64,000 nucleotides of DNA from Mycobacterium saskatchewanense (lineage in GTDB: Bacteria; Actinomycetota; Actinomycetes; Mycobacteriales; Mycobacteriaceae). Below, in pieces: positions 43,994-51,667 of the stretch; positions within the stretch are counted from its first letter, which is position 1; every line of letters begins with the position of its first letter. Location of the stretch: assembly GCF_010729105.1 (NCBI RefSeq), contig NZ_AP022573.1, forward strand, positions 1,054,001 to 1,118,000, written 5' to 3'. The translations under genes were made by a program, and so were the position numbers. The notes under the pieces are model-generated. The model saw nothing but the letters and a program-made list of their open reading frames with translations, searched no databases and was not told where the DNA came from.

Positions 43994-44739
43994 CGCGGCA
44001 TCCTGCGCCAAACGAACTGCGGCAGCAGCCGCATCGCGAAAAACGTCGGGCGCAGCGCCCACGGGATCCACACCGTCCGCCTTCCCTTGGCCAGCGCCCG
44101 CGCGGTGGCGGCGGCCACCTGGTCGGGGGTGCTGGACAGCGGCGCGGGCGTCATGCCCTGGGTCATGCGGCCGATGACGAATCCGGGGCGGGCGATCAGC
44201 AGCCGCACGCCGGTGCCGTGCAGGGCGTCGGCCAGGCCGCTGGCGAAACCGTCCAGGCCGGCCTTGGCCGAGCCGTAGACGTAGTTCGCGCGGCGCACCC
44301 GAACGCCGGCCACCGACGAGAACACCACCAGCGACCCGGTGCGGGCCGATCGCATGGCGGCGGCCAGGTGGGTGAGCATGCTGACCTGGGCGACATAGTC
44401 GGTGTGGACGATGGCGACCGCGTGCGCGGCGTCGGCCTCGGCGCGGGCCTGGTCGCCGAGGATCCCGAAGGCCAGCACCGCGACGCCGATGGGGCCGTGC
44501 TCGGCGACGATCGCGTCGACCAGCGGGCCGTGCGAGGCCAGGTCGTCGGCGTCGAACTCCGCGGTGTGCACTTCGGCGGCACCGGCAGCCGTCAGCGTCG
44601 CGACTTCGTCGTCGAGCTGATCGACCTTGCGGGCGGCCAACACCACCGTTGCGCCCGGAGCGAGGCGCCGCGCGAGCTCGATGCCGATCTCGCTGCGGCC
44701 GCCCAGAACCAGAACCGGACCAGCAACCGTGTCGTCCAC
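43990..44739 (-). CDS. Short-chain dehydrogenase/reductase (Rv2073c-like)
   Basis: A 249-residue SDR. The cofactor motif is changed to [12 protein letters not shown] (7-22) rather than TGxxxGxG. The catalytic Ser is in [10 protein letters not shown], Tyr and Lys in [10 protein letters not shown]. This layout resembles DprE2-type SDRs. It heads the leftward unit with cobL-cobM-cobK, as Rv2073c does in M. tuberculosis, but has no known step in the cobalamin pathway. Start GTG at 44739; 35 bp separate it from the divergent Rv2074-like gene. Confidence 0.9.
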   Translation of the reverse strand: MDDTVAGPVLVLGGRSEIGIELARRLAPGATVVLAARKVDQLDDEVATLTAAGAAEVHTAEFDADDLASHGPLVDAIVAEHGPIGVAVLAFGILGDQARAEADAAHAVAIVHTDYVAQVSMLTHLAAAMRSARTGSLVVFSSVAGVRVRRANYVYGSAKAGLDGFASGLADALHGTGVRLLIARPGFVIGRMTQGMTPAPLSSTPDQVAAATARALAKGRRTVWIPWALRPTFFAMRLLPQFVWRRMPR

Positions 44740-44774
44740 GGCTGCGATTATCGCCTGCGCTAGCGTGGGCGGTG

Positions 44775-45188
44775 ATGGCGAATACCACTACGCGGCTCAC
44801 CGACGACGCGCTGGCCTTTCTTTCCGAACGCCACCTGGCCATGCTGACGACGCTGCGCGCCGACGGATCACCGCACGTGGTGGCGGTGGGATTCACCTTC
44901 GATCCCAAGACTCACATCGCGCGCGTGATCACCACCGGCGGCTCGCAGAAGGCGGTGAACGCCGATCGCGGTGGCGTGGCGGTGCTCAGCCAGGTCGACG
45001 GCGCGCGCTGGCTGTCGCTGGAGGGTCGGTCACAAGTGAACGGCGACGCCGATGCCGTGCGCGACGCCGAGCTGCGCTACGCGCAGCGCTACCGGACGCC
45101 GCGCGCCAACCCGAAGCGGGTGGTCATCGAGGTGCAGATCGAGCGGGTGCTCGGCTCGTCGGGTTTGCTGGACCGGGGCGAGCAGTAG
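44775..45188 (+). CDS. F420-binding PNPOx-like protein (Rv2074-like)
   Basis: A 137-residue split beta-barrel oxidoreductase of the same length as Rv2074, whose product binds F420 and reduces biliverdin. Features: [60 protein letters not shown] and [23 protein letters not shown]. It acts in the cytoplasm, probably as a dimer. ATG at 44775 fits the family; the frame is open upstream but would run into the divergent SDR. It stands at the left edge of the toxin-immunity insertion. Confidence 0.92.
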   Translation: MANTTTRLTDDALAFLSERHLAMLTTLRADGSPHVVAVGFTFDPKTHIARVITTGGSQKAVNADRGGVAVLSQVDGARWLSLEGRSQVNGDADAVRDAELRYAQRYRTPRANPKRVVIEVQIERVLGSSGLLDRGEQ

Positions 45189-45198
45189 GGGCGTGCCC

Positions 45199-45417
45199 TC
45201 AGCGCTCATTCCTGCGAGGGTCGAACTCGGTACCCGAGATGTCATCCCAGAATTTCGGTGACACTTCTTTGACTCGATCCTCGGGCGCCACCGCGTTGAT
45301 CTTTTGCTCGAATTCGTCGAATACCCTGCGCGCCTCCGCTAGCTCCTCTTGCGTCGGCGGCGTCACCCCAGCCTCCTCCGGCGTCGAAAAGGTCTTTCCC
45401 GCAATTCTTTTACTCAT
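45199..45417 (-). CDS. Small acidic protein, diverged member of the putative immunity family (copy 3)
   Basis: A 72-residue protein starting MSKRIAGKTFSTPEEAGVTPPT and ending with SPKFWDDISGTEFDPRR. It shares the opening (IAGK.F.TPEEAGV.PPT), a central acidic helix (ARRVFDEFEQKINAV) and the SPKFWDDISGTE signature with the two genes upstream at 45499 and 45826. It is last in the series after the toxin gene and is the most diverged copy. I recognise no known domain. Best guess: an immunity protein or orphan immunity relative for the CpnT-like toxin. Direct evidence is only position and family resemblance. Confidence 0.75.
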   Translation of the reverse strand: MSKRIAGKTFSTPEEAGVTPPTQEELAEARRVFDEFEQKINAVAPEDRVKEVSPKFWDDISGTEFDPRRNER

Positions 45418-45498
45418 GTCAATTGCAGCCTAATCCCACATCAACGGGGTGATTTTTGAACGGTGCGGCCCAGCGTTGATGGTGACACCGAACCAAGT

Positions 45499-45720
45499 CT
45501 ACCCTTGACTTGGTTTCTCATATTCGGTACCCGATGTGTCATTCCAGAATTTCGGCGAAGTTTTGGTGGGCCGGTTGGGTCGGCCCTCGTCTCGGGCGGC
45601 ATCCACCTTTTTCTGAAACTCAGCGAACATCTTTCGTGCGCGCTCGATCTTCTCCTTCGTCGGCGGAGGGACCCCCGCCTCCTCCGGAGTCAAGAAGATC
45701 TTTCCAGCGATCTCTTCCAT
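45499..45720 (-). CDS. Putative immunity protein, tandem copy 2
   Basis: A 73-residue charged protein (MEEIAGKIFLTPEEAGVPPPT, then ERARKMFAEFQKKVDAA, then SPKFWNDTSGTEYE). It is nearly identical to the 70-residue neighbour at 45826; the extra three residues come from a 9-bp insertion in the middle. A TATCTCC/GGAGATA ribosome site precedes the ATG. It and its upstream flank form a 262-bp unit that repeats the neighbouring copy. The family is unknown to me; the place right after a toxin gene suggests neutralising the ADP-ribosyltransferase domain. Confidence 0.8.
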   Translation of the reverse strand: MEEIAGKIFLTPEEAGVPPPTKEKIERARKMFAEFQKKVDAARDEGRPNRPTKTSPKFWNDTSGTEYEKPSQG

Positions 45721-45760
45721 CCGTATCTCCTGTCCCGAGTGACCGTTTGACTACTCTTCG
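45499..45760. repeat. Tandem duplication unit A (immunity copy 2 and flank)
   Basis: A 262-bp unit holding immunity copy 2 and its leader. It matches 45826-46078 almost base for base apart from a 9-bp insertion and scattered substitutions. Its right end (CTACTCTTCG) repeats the last codons of the toxin gene, so the duplicated piece included the very end of the toxin. Confidence 0.85.
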
Positions 45761-45825
45761 GTTAACACGCGTTATGTATTTCCGCACACCGTTATGCGGA
45801 GCGAAGATCATGGAGCGATGGAAGC

Positions 45826-46038
45826 CTACCCTTGACTTGGTTTCTCATACTCGGTACCCGATATGTCATCCCAGAATTTCGGCGATATCGTCTTGGGCCG
45901 GTCCTCGTCTCGCACGGCATCCACCTTTTCCTGAAACTCAGCGAACATCTTTCGTGCGCGCTCGATTTTCTCCTTCGTCGGCGGAGGGACCCCTGCTTCC
46001 TCCGGCGACAAGAAGATCTTTCCAGCGATCTCTTCCAT
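45826..46038 (-). CDS. Putative immunity protein, tandem copy 1
   Basis: A 70-residue charged protein, first gene after the toxin (30 bp from its stop to this ATG). Sequence: MEEIAGKIFLSPEEAGVPPPT, an Arg/Lys/Glu helix (IERARKMFAEFQEKVDAV) and a C-terminal SPKFWDDISGTEYEKPSQG. No signal peptide or membrane helix, so it is cytoplasmic, as expected for an immunity protein that protects the producer. It is a clear duplicate of the gene at 45499. Function inferred only from context. Confidence 0.8.
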   Translation of the reverse strand: MEEIAGKIFLSPEEAGVPPPTKEKIERARKMFAEFQEKVDAVRDEDRPKTISPKFWDDISGTEYEKPSQG

Positions 46039-46078
46039 CCTTATCTCCTGTCCCGAGTGACCGTTTGACTACTCTTCG
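45826..46078. repeat. Tandem duplication unit B (immunity copy 1 and toxin 3' end)
   Basis: A 253-bp unit with immunity copy 1, the 30-bp spacer and the last codons of the toxin gene (46069-46078). Direct repeat of 45499-45760. A 65-bp unique spacer (45761-45825) separates the two units. Confidence 0.85.
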
Positions 46079-48585
46079 ATCATTTCAATGATTGTACGAT
46101 TTGTCATCGGATCAATCGTCTTGCTCAAAACAAAAAATCTCGTGTGCGACGGAAACAGCACTTCTCGCTCCTCAGGTACGATCGAGAAAGCGGCAACATC
46201 GCGGCCGGTGCAAGAAATGATCCTAAATTCGACGTTGCCGATAAACGCATCCGACTGCAGTACGTCTGGATCAGTTGTCGTGCTCAAAAACCCCTTTTCT
46301 ATGATGTACTCACCGGGCTGATAATGGGCAAGGATCTCGGGCGGTAAATCGGTGCCGCGAACTACGGGGCCTTCATACGGAGGAAACTTGCCAAGCGCGT
46401 CGTTGAGCGCCTCAACCCGAGACCTCTGAGACGCGTCCAAAACGTCTCTCCTCAACGCGTCGTTTAAATCTTCATAGCCAGTACCAGTGTAGTCGGCAAG
46501 CGCGGCGACATCATTCGGTGTTGGATCTGCAGAAGAACCTGGATGGACACCCGTCTCAGAGGACTCGCCGGGGGCAGCGCTGGCGCCGTGGCCACCATCG
46601 CCTGGGTCACCGTCGCCCGGCTCGTGCGGTTCCCCCTGATGAGGCGCAAGTTCGTGGGGGCCTCCGCCCGGAGACCGGCCATTCCCGAGCCCGTTTGCGC
46701 CGGCCTCCGACGTCGGCAAATCGGGCTCCGGCGTCCTGATTTGTGCAGTCGACGGAGCTGGCGCCGGCTGCGATGAGTGCGCCTCAACTGGTGAGGGTTC
46801 TGCGGGAGCATCCCTGGGCGATACGGACACTCTGTCGGGGAGTTGCTCGCTCGGAACAGTTGCAGAGATGGGCGCATGCGCGCCGTGCTCGGCCGCAGCA
46901 TCGACCGGATCCTCGACGGGCGTAGGCCCATGCAGGCCGCGCTGCGCGTGGTTGGACCCTTTCGGTTCCGCGGACGGCGAGTCACCCAACGCGCTGGGCT
47001 CATCAGGCCGTCCAATTTTCGGCGCGCCGTGTGGCGGTCCGGATTCCGGCGACCGCGCTGTCGGCCCCATCGGTGATTCGGGTGCCTTGCCGGGCGGGAA
47101 ATGCGCAGGACGTCCACCCGGGGGCTCAATCTTCGGCAGCTTCCCAGCGAGTCCGTCAAGGCCTTGAGTCAGTCCGGTGGCCGACTTGGCGATCTCGCCC
47201 AACGGGCCACGTGCGGCCGCGAGACCTTGCAACCCGTCAGCGGCACTCCCGCCCGCACGCTCGGCCGCGTCGGCCGCGGCGTCGGCGCCGCGCGCCGCAG
47301 CGGAGGTTCCGTCCGTCACCGCACCGGCTTCCCCGATCCCGGGGATGAACAGCGACGCCACATCGAAGAGGTTCTCGCCGAGGCCCAACCCGGGCCGGGC
47401 CGTACTCCAATCGTCAAGGTGGAGAAGCGCTCTCCAGTTCTGACGATTTGCTTCAATGCCCTCCTTCGGGTGCAGGGCAATGTCGGCCAGGCCGCCCCGG
47501 AACATGCCCTTCCAGGTGGTGGCAGCGCCCTCGGGATCGAGCAGGAATCGGCGCGGGTCCGTCGCGGCCATGCCTTGCACCATGCCGAGCGCACCCTTGA
47601 GCGAGCCCTCGTTCGCGTTGACCACGGCGTCGAAGACCGTCGCCACCGGATTGCCGACCTCGTCGCCCAAAAAGTGGGTCAACTGACGGCGTGTGTACTT
47701 TTCGAGCTTGACCACCAAGCCGTCGCCGAGCTGTGTCAAGACTTTGATTCCCTGCTCGAAGGCTTGCGCTTGGCGCCCCAGGTTGTGTTGGACGCCGCCG
47801 ATATCCGCGGCAATCCTTTCGACCTCATCGAGCGCATCACCCTCGACGATCAGCACCACGTCGTGCACCAGATCGGTCAGCGACTCCAACTGGTCCAGCA
47901 GGTCCCGTATTGCGTTCTGTGCATTCCCGACCTCGCGGGCGAAGTCCTCGAGACTGGCGGCCAGTTTCTTGCAGGCCTCCCCGATGTTGGTCATCAGCAC
48001 GCTGATCTGCGAAAGGGCGTCGTCGATCAGGCCGCCTTCGGGAAGGTGCTGTGAATCGAACAGTGATTTCGAGGCAGCGAGCGCAGCTTGCATGCCGCTA
48101 ATTGCCGTGCCGAAGTTGCGCCAACGTGCCGCCGCCGAGCGGAGCGCCGCCACGTCGCCATCGGGCCACACGTCGTCGAGGAACGACTGCACCACCGCCC
48201 ACAGCGACGGTGGTGGTTTGCCGGGACCTAGTGTCCCCGGCGGCCCCGGCGCGGTCACCTTCGCCGGTTCATCGGGCGGTTGCAGCTCACCGCTCCCGCC
48301 GCCTAGCGTCGACGCCGCTTCGGCGTTCGAATAGTTCACTGCCCCTTGCTGAATGGTCACGCCGCAGGAGCGACACGCGTTGATCGCGGCGGCCGCAGCC
48401 TTCAACAACGACCCGGCCGCTTCTTGGTAGCCGAGCCCAAATACCACCCCGGCCACATCCAGCCCGGTGTGGGCGGACATCCCGGCGGCCAAGATGGTCA
48501 GGTTCGCGGCCAGGCCCCCACCAGCGGCAACGACGGCGCTTCCGGCGGCGAACAGGGCCTCGGGATCAACAACCAGGGGAACCAC
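46069..48585 (-). CDS. CpnT-like secreted toxin with C-terminal ADP-ribosyltransferase domain
   Basis: An 838-residue protein. The N-terminal part (1-450) is clearly of the CpnT (Rv3903c) channel family: opening VPLVVDPEALFAAGSAVV, NYSNAEAAS (about 105), VWPDGDVAALRSAAARWRNFGT and the segment leading to SLFIPGIGEAG. A Pro/Gly/His-rich linker (about 500-690) follows. The last 140 residues are an ADP-ribosyltransferase of the R-S-E type: YEDLNDALRRD, Arg743 in VVRGTDL, STT at 768-770 in EKGFLSTTTDP and ExE at 806-808 in PEEREVLFP. E-x-E points to arginine-specific modification. CpnT itself ends in an NAD glycohydrolase (TNT); here that end is swapped. GTG start at 48585. No esxE/esxF pair is adjacent. 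The 3' end is AT-richer than the rest. Confidence 0.9.
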   Translation of the reverse strand: MVPLVVDPEALFAAGSAVVAAGGGLAANLTILAAGMSAHTGLDVAGVVFGLGYQEAAGSLLKAAAAAINACRSCGVTIQQGAVNYSNAEAASTLGGGSGELQPPDEPAKVTAPGPPGTLGPGKPPPSLWAVVQSFLDDVWPDGDVAALRSAAARWRNFGTAISGMQAALAASKSLFDSQHLPEGGLIDDALSQISVLMTNIGEACKKLAASLEDFAREVGNAQNAIRDLLDQLESLTDLVHDVVLIVEGDALDEVERIAADIGGVQHNLGRQAQAFEQGIKVLTQLGDGLVVKLEKYTRRQLTHFLGDEVGNPVATVFDAVVNANEGSLKGALGMVQGMAATDPRRFLLDPEGAATTWKGMFRGGLADIALHPKEGIEANRQNWRALLHLDDWSTARPGLGLGENLFDVASLFIPGIGEAGAVTDGTSAAARGADAAADAAERAGGSAADGLQGLAAARGPLGEIAKSATGLTQGLDGLAGKLPKIEPPGGRPAHFPPGKAPESPMGPTARSPESGPPHGAPKIGRPDEPSALGDSPSAEPKGSNHAQRGLHGPTPVEDPVDAAAEHGAHAPISATVPSEQLPDRVSVSPRDAPAEPSPVEAHSSQPAPAPSTAQIRTPEPDLPTSEAGANGLGNGRSPGGGPHELAPHQGEPHEPGDGDPGDGGHGASAAPGESSETGVHPGSSADPTPNDVAALADYTGTGYEDLNDALRRDVLDASQRSRVEALNDALGKFPPYEGPVVRGTDLPPEILAHYQPGEYIIEKGFLSTTTDPDVLQSDAFIGNVEFRIISCTGRDVAAFSIVPEEREVLFPSHTRFFVLSKTIDPMTNRTIIEMIEE

Positions 48586-48667
48586 GCGCGAAAGTCTCGC
48601 CCAGAGCGGTTCGCGTCGCTATTCACCTACTGATCGCGCTGTGGACATAGCCACGAGCGATAAGGTT

Positions 48668-49795
48668 CTAAGCCCCTGGCACCACGATCAACTCGTGCGG
48701 CCGGTGGTTGACGGCCTCGGCGCCGTCCTCGGTCACGATGACGATGTCCTCGATGCGGGCGCCCCAATGACCGGGAAAGTAGATGCCCGGCTCGATGGAG
48801 AAGGCCATGCCCGCCGTAAGGGGCAGGTCGTTGCCGGCGACGATGTAGGGCTCCTCGTGCACCGACAGGCCGATGCCGTGTCCGGTGCGGTGCACGAAAG
48901 CCTCCGCGAGGCCCGCCCGAGCCAGCACGTCGCGGGCGGTGGCGTCGACCTCCTCGGCCGTCACGCCCGGCCGGACAGCCTCGAAGGCGGCGCGCTGCGC
49001 TTGTTGCAGTACCGAATATTGCTGCGCCACATCAGGATCGGGCTGGCCGATGCTGTAGGTCCGCGTCGAGTCGGAATGGTACCCGGCCCCGTACGCACCA
49101 CCGATGTCGACGACGACGATGTCACCGGATTGCAGCTCACGGTCCGAATACCCGTGGTGTGGGTCGGCGCTGTGCGGACCGGAGCCGACGATGATGAACG
49201 CCACCTCCGAATGCCCTTCGGCGACAATGGCGTCGGCGATGTCGGCGGCGACGTCGGCCTCGGTGCGACCCGGGATCAGGAATTCGGACACCCGGGCGTG
49301 CACGCGATCGATGGCCGCGCCGGCCTTGCGCAGCGCATCGATCTCGCACTCCTCCTTCACCATCCGCAGCGCGCGCAGGATGTCGGTGGCCAGGACCGGC
49401 AGTAGGCCGAGCACTTCGGCCAGCGGCAACAGGTGCAGCGCGGGCATGGAATCGGTGACTGCCGTGGCGGCCGGGGCTCCCCCCAAAGCGGCGCTCACCA
49501 GCCGGTAGGGGTCGTCGCCGTCGACCCAGTCGCGCACCGCGACGCCGAGTTCCGCGATCGCCGATTCCTTGAGCGAGGCCAGTTCCAGGCGCGGCACGAC
49601 AACCGTCGGGTCGCCGGACGCGGGCAATACCAGCGCGGTGAGCCGTTCGTGCGTCTGCGCACGCGAGCCGACGAGGTAGCGCAGGTCGTAGCCCGGGGTG
49701 ATCACCAATCCCGTCAGGCCCGCGTCGGCAGTCGCCGAGGCCGCCGACGCCAACCGGCGGGCATACACGGAAGCGTCGAATCGGTGCGAATCCAT
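48668..49795 (-). CDS. pepE: Xaa-Pro dipeptidase PepE (M24 family)
   Basis: A 375-residue aminopeptidase/prolidase, the same length as Rv2089c. The N-terminal creatinase-like domain has [29 protein letters not shown]; the catalytic pita-bread domain has the two-metal ligands: two Asp in [22 protein letters not shown], His in [16 protein letters not shown], Glu in FSIEPGIYF and Glu in ARIEDIVIV. It splits dipeptides with C-terminal proline in the cytoplasm. The start [15 protein letters not shown] at 49795 is chosen; the upstream extension is not conserved. Divergent from the exonuclease gene. Confidence 0.95.
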   Translation of the reverse strand: MDSHRFDASVYARRLASAASATADAGLTGLVITPGYDLRYLVGSRAQTHERLTALVLPASGDPTVVVPRLELASLKESAIAELGVAVRDWVDGDDPYRLVSAALGGAPAATAVTDSMPALHLLPLAEVLGLLPVLATDILRALRMVKEECEIDALRKAGAAIDRVHARVSEFLIPGRTEADVAADIADAIVAEGHSEVAFIIVGSGPHSADPHHGYSDRELQSGDIVVVDIGGAYGAGYHSDSTRTYSIGQPDPDVAQQYSVLQQAQRAAFEAVRPGVTAEEVDATARDVLARAGLAEAFVHRTGHGIGLSVHEEPYIVAGNDLPLTAGMAFSIEPGIYFPGHWGARIEDIVIVTEDGAEAVNHRPHELIVVPGA

Positions 49796-49897
49796 AGGTT
49801 TCAGGCTAACCGCGCCCGTCGAACGTCGGGTTGTTGCGCCATACACCCCAATTGGCCAGCAACAAGTCGACGCTCGGCGCGTGAGACTATAGCCGCC

Positions 49898-50854
49898 ATG
49901 CAATCGCCCCTGGTGCTGCTCGACGGCGCGAGCATGTGGTTCCGCTCGTACTTCGGGGTGCCGTCATCGATCACCGCACCCGACGGCAGACCCGTCAACG
50001 CCGTACGCGGATTCATCGACTCGATGGCCGTGGTGATCGGTCAGCAACGGCCCAGCCGCCTCGCGGTCTGCCTGGACCTCGATTGGCGCCCGCAATTCCG
50101 CGTGGACCTCGTCCCGTCGTACAAGGCCCATCGCGTGGCGGAGGCGGAGCCCCAGGGCGAACCCGACGTCGAGGAAGTCCCCGACGACCTCACGCCCCAA
50201 ATCGACATGATCACCGACCTGCTGGACGCCTTCGGAATCCCGACGGCCGGCGCGGCCGGGTTCGAGGCCGACGACGTGCTGGGCACGCTGGCGGCGCGGG
50301 AACGCCGGAACCCGGTGGTCGTGGTCAGCGGGGACCGTGACCTGCTTCAGGTGGTGTCCGACGATCCCGTCCCGGTTCGGGTCCTCTACCTGGGTCGCGG
50401 GCTGGCGAAGGCGACGTTGTTCGGGCCCGCCGAGGTCGCCGAACACTATGGCGTGCCCCGAGAACGGGCCGGGCAGGCCTACGCCGAACTGGCGCTGTTG
50501 CGCGGCGATCCGTCCGACGGCCTGCCCGGTGTCCCCGGCATCGGTGAGAAGACGGCGGCCACGCTGCTGGGTCAGCACGGCTCGCTGGAACAGATTCGCG
50601 CCGCGGCGCGCGACCCCAAGTCGAACCTGGCAAAGGGGCTGCGGGCCAAGCTGCTGGCCGCCGACGACTACCTCGACGCCGCACACCAGGTAGTGCGAGT
50701 GGCGACCGACGCGCCGGTGGAACTGTCCACCCCTACCGACGCGCTGCCGCTGGTCGCCGCCGACCCCAAGCGCACGGCGGAGCTGGCAACTCAACTGGGC
50801 GTCGGGTCCTCGATCGCCCGGCTGCAGAAGGCACTGGACGCTCTGCCCTCGTAA
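49898..50854 (+). CDS. 5'-3' exonuclease (FEN/PolI N-domain-like, Rv2090)
   Basis: A 318-residue nuclease of the 5'-3' exonuclease family (free-standing version of the DNA polymerase I N-terminal domain). The metal-binding acids are in [40 protein letters not shown] and [13 protein letters not shown]; a helix-hairpin-helix is in [18 protein letters not shown]. It cuts flaps and RNA primers in repair or replication. ATG at 49898 gives [13 protein letters not shown]; the open frame upstream is antisense to pepE. It converges on the DUF4333 gene 4 bp away. Confidence 0.93.
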   Translation: MQSPLVLLDGASMWFRSYFGVPSSITAPDGRPVNAVRGFIDSMAVVIGQQRPSRLAVCLDLDWRPQFRVDLVPSYKAHRVAEAEPQGEPDVEEVPDDLTPQIDMITDLLDAFGIPTAGAAGFEADDVLGTLAARERRNPVVVVSGDRDLLQVVSDDPVPVRVLYLGRGLAKATLFGPAEVAEHYGVPRERAGQAYAELALLRGDPSDGLPGVPGIGEKTAATLLGQHGSLEQIRAAARDPKSNLAKGLRAKLLAADDYLDAAHQVVRVATDAPVELSTPTDALPLVAADPKRTAELATQLGVGSSIARLQKALDALPS

Positions 50855-50858
50855 CGAC

Positions 50859-51602
50859 CTACTGCGGGCGGCCGACCTCGTAGGTGCCCTTGTTGTCCTG
50901 GAACGTCACCGTCACGCGCTTGGCCGCGCCGTCGATGCTGACGTCGCAGTCGAAGGTGCCGCCCTTCTTGACGACGGGATCCTGGCCGTGGTTGCACTTG
51001 ACGTCCTTGACGTTTTTGGCGCCGTAGCCGTTGGTCTCGTCGGTGAGGATCTGCTGCACCCCGGCCTGCGCCTTGTTGACGTCCAGCTTCGTGGTGACGA
51101 ACCAACCGGGCCACAGGAAGCCGAGCACTCCCACCGCCGCGATGATGACCACGGCGACCGCGGCGGCGACGCCGCCGATCAGCGCGCCGGAGCGCTTCTT
51201 GCCCGGTTGCTCATATGGCGGGTACTGCTGCGGATACTGACCGTACTGCCCCGGCTGACCCGGCTGACCGTACTGTCCCGGCTGACCATATTGGCCCGGC
51301 TGGGCGTACTGTCCCGGCTGACCATATTGGCCCGGCTGGGCGTATTGGCCCGGCTGGGCGTACTGGCCGCCCTGGCCATAGCCGGGCTGCTGCGGGTACG
51401 GCTGCTGATAGCCCTGCTGCTCGGTGGGCTGCTGGTACTGCGGATAGTCGGCGGGCGGCGTATACGCGGGCGCCTGCCAGGTCGCTTCCTGAGTCGGCGG
51501 CTGCTGCTGCCAGGGCGAGCCCACCTGAGTCGGTTCCGAGGACTGGTCACCCGCATGACCGGGCGGTTGCCACTGCTGGTCGGATCCCTGCGGTCCGCTC
51601 AT
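50859..51602 (-). CDS. DUF4333 membrane protein with Gln/Pro-rich N-terminus (Rv2091c-like)
   Basis: A 247-residue membrane-anchored protein. The N-terminal 130 residues are a cytoplasmic low-complexity tail rich in Pro, Gln, Gly and Tyr with a PGQY(A/G)Q repeat. One membrane helix (about 138-160: [21 protein letters not shown]) follows, then a periplasmic DUF4333 domain with [19 protein letters not shown] and CNHGQ...FDCDV (two Cys). Function unknown. Such Pro/Gln-rich tails are common in mycobacterial envelope proteins. It lies 65 bp downstream of helY on the same strand. Confidence 0.9.
   Translation of the reverse strand: MSGPQGSDQQWQPPGHAGDQSSEPTQVGSPWQQQPPTQEATWQAPAYTPPADYPQYQQPTEQQGYQQPYPQQPGYGQGGQYAQPGQYAQPGQYGQPGQYAQPGQYGQPGQYGQPGQPGQYGQYPQQYPPYEQPGKKRSGALIGGVAAAVAVVIIAAVGVLGFLWPGWFVTTKLDVNKAQAGVQQILTDETNGYGAKNVKDVKCNHGQDPVVKKGGTFDCDVSIDGAAKRVTVTFQDNKGTYEVGRPQ
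51241..51365. repeat. Tandem repeats coding for PGQY(A/G)Q units
   Basis: The DUF4333 gene contains about eight imperfect 15-bp or 18-bp units (plus-strand core TGGCCCGGCTGGGCGTA / TGTCCCGGCTGACCATA). The copy number could vary between strains. Confidence 0.75.
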
Positions 51603-51667
51603 CGTTTCTCCTCAGCCCCTTGCTGTCTTGGCTTTCGCTACGGCTCTAACCGTAGCTGCGGCTCAGC

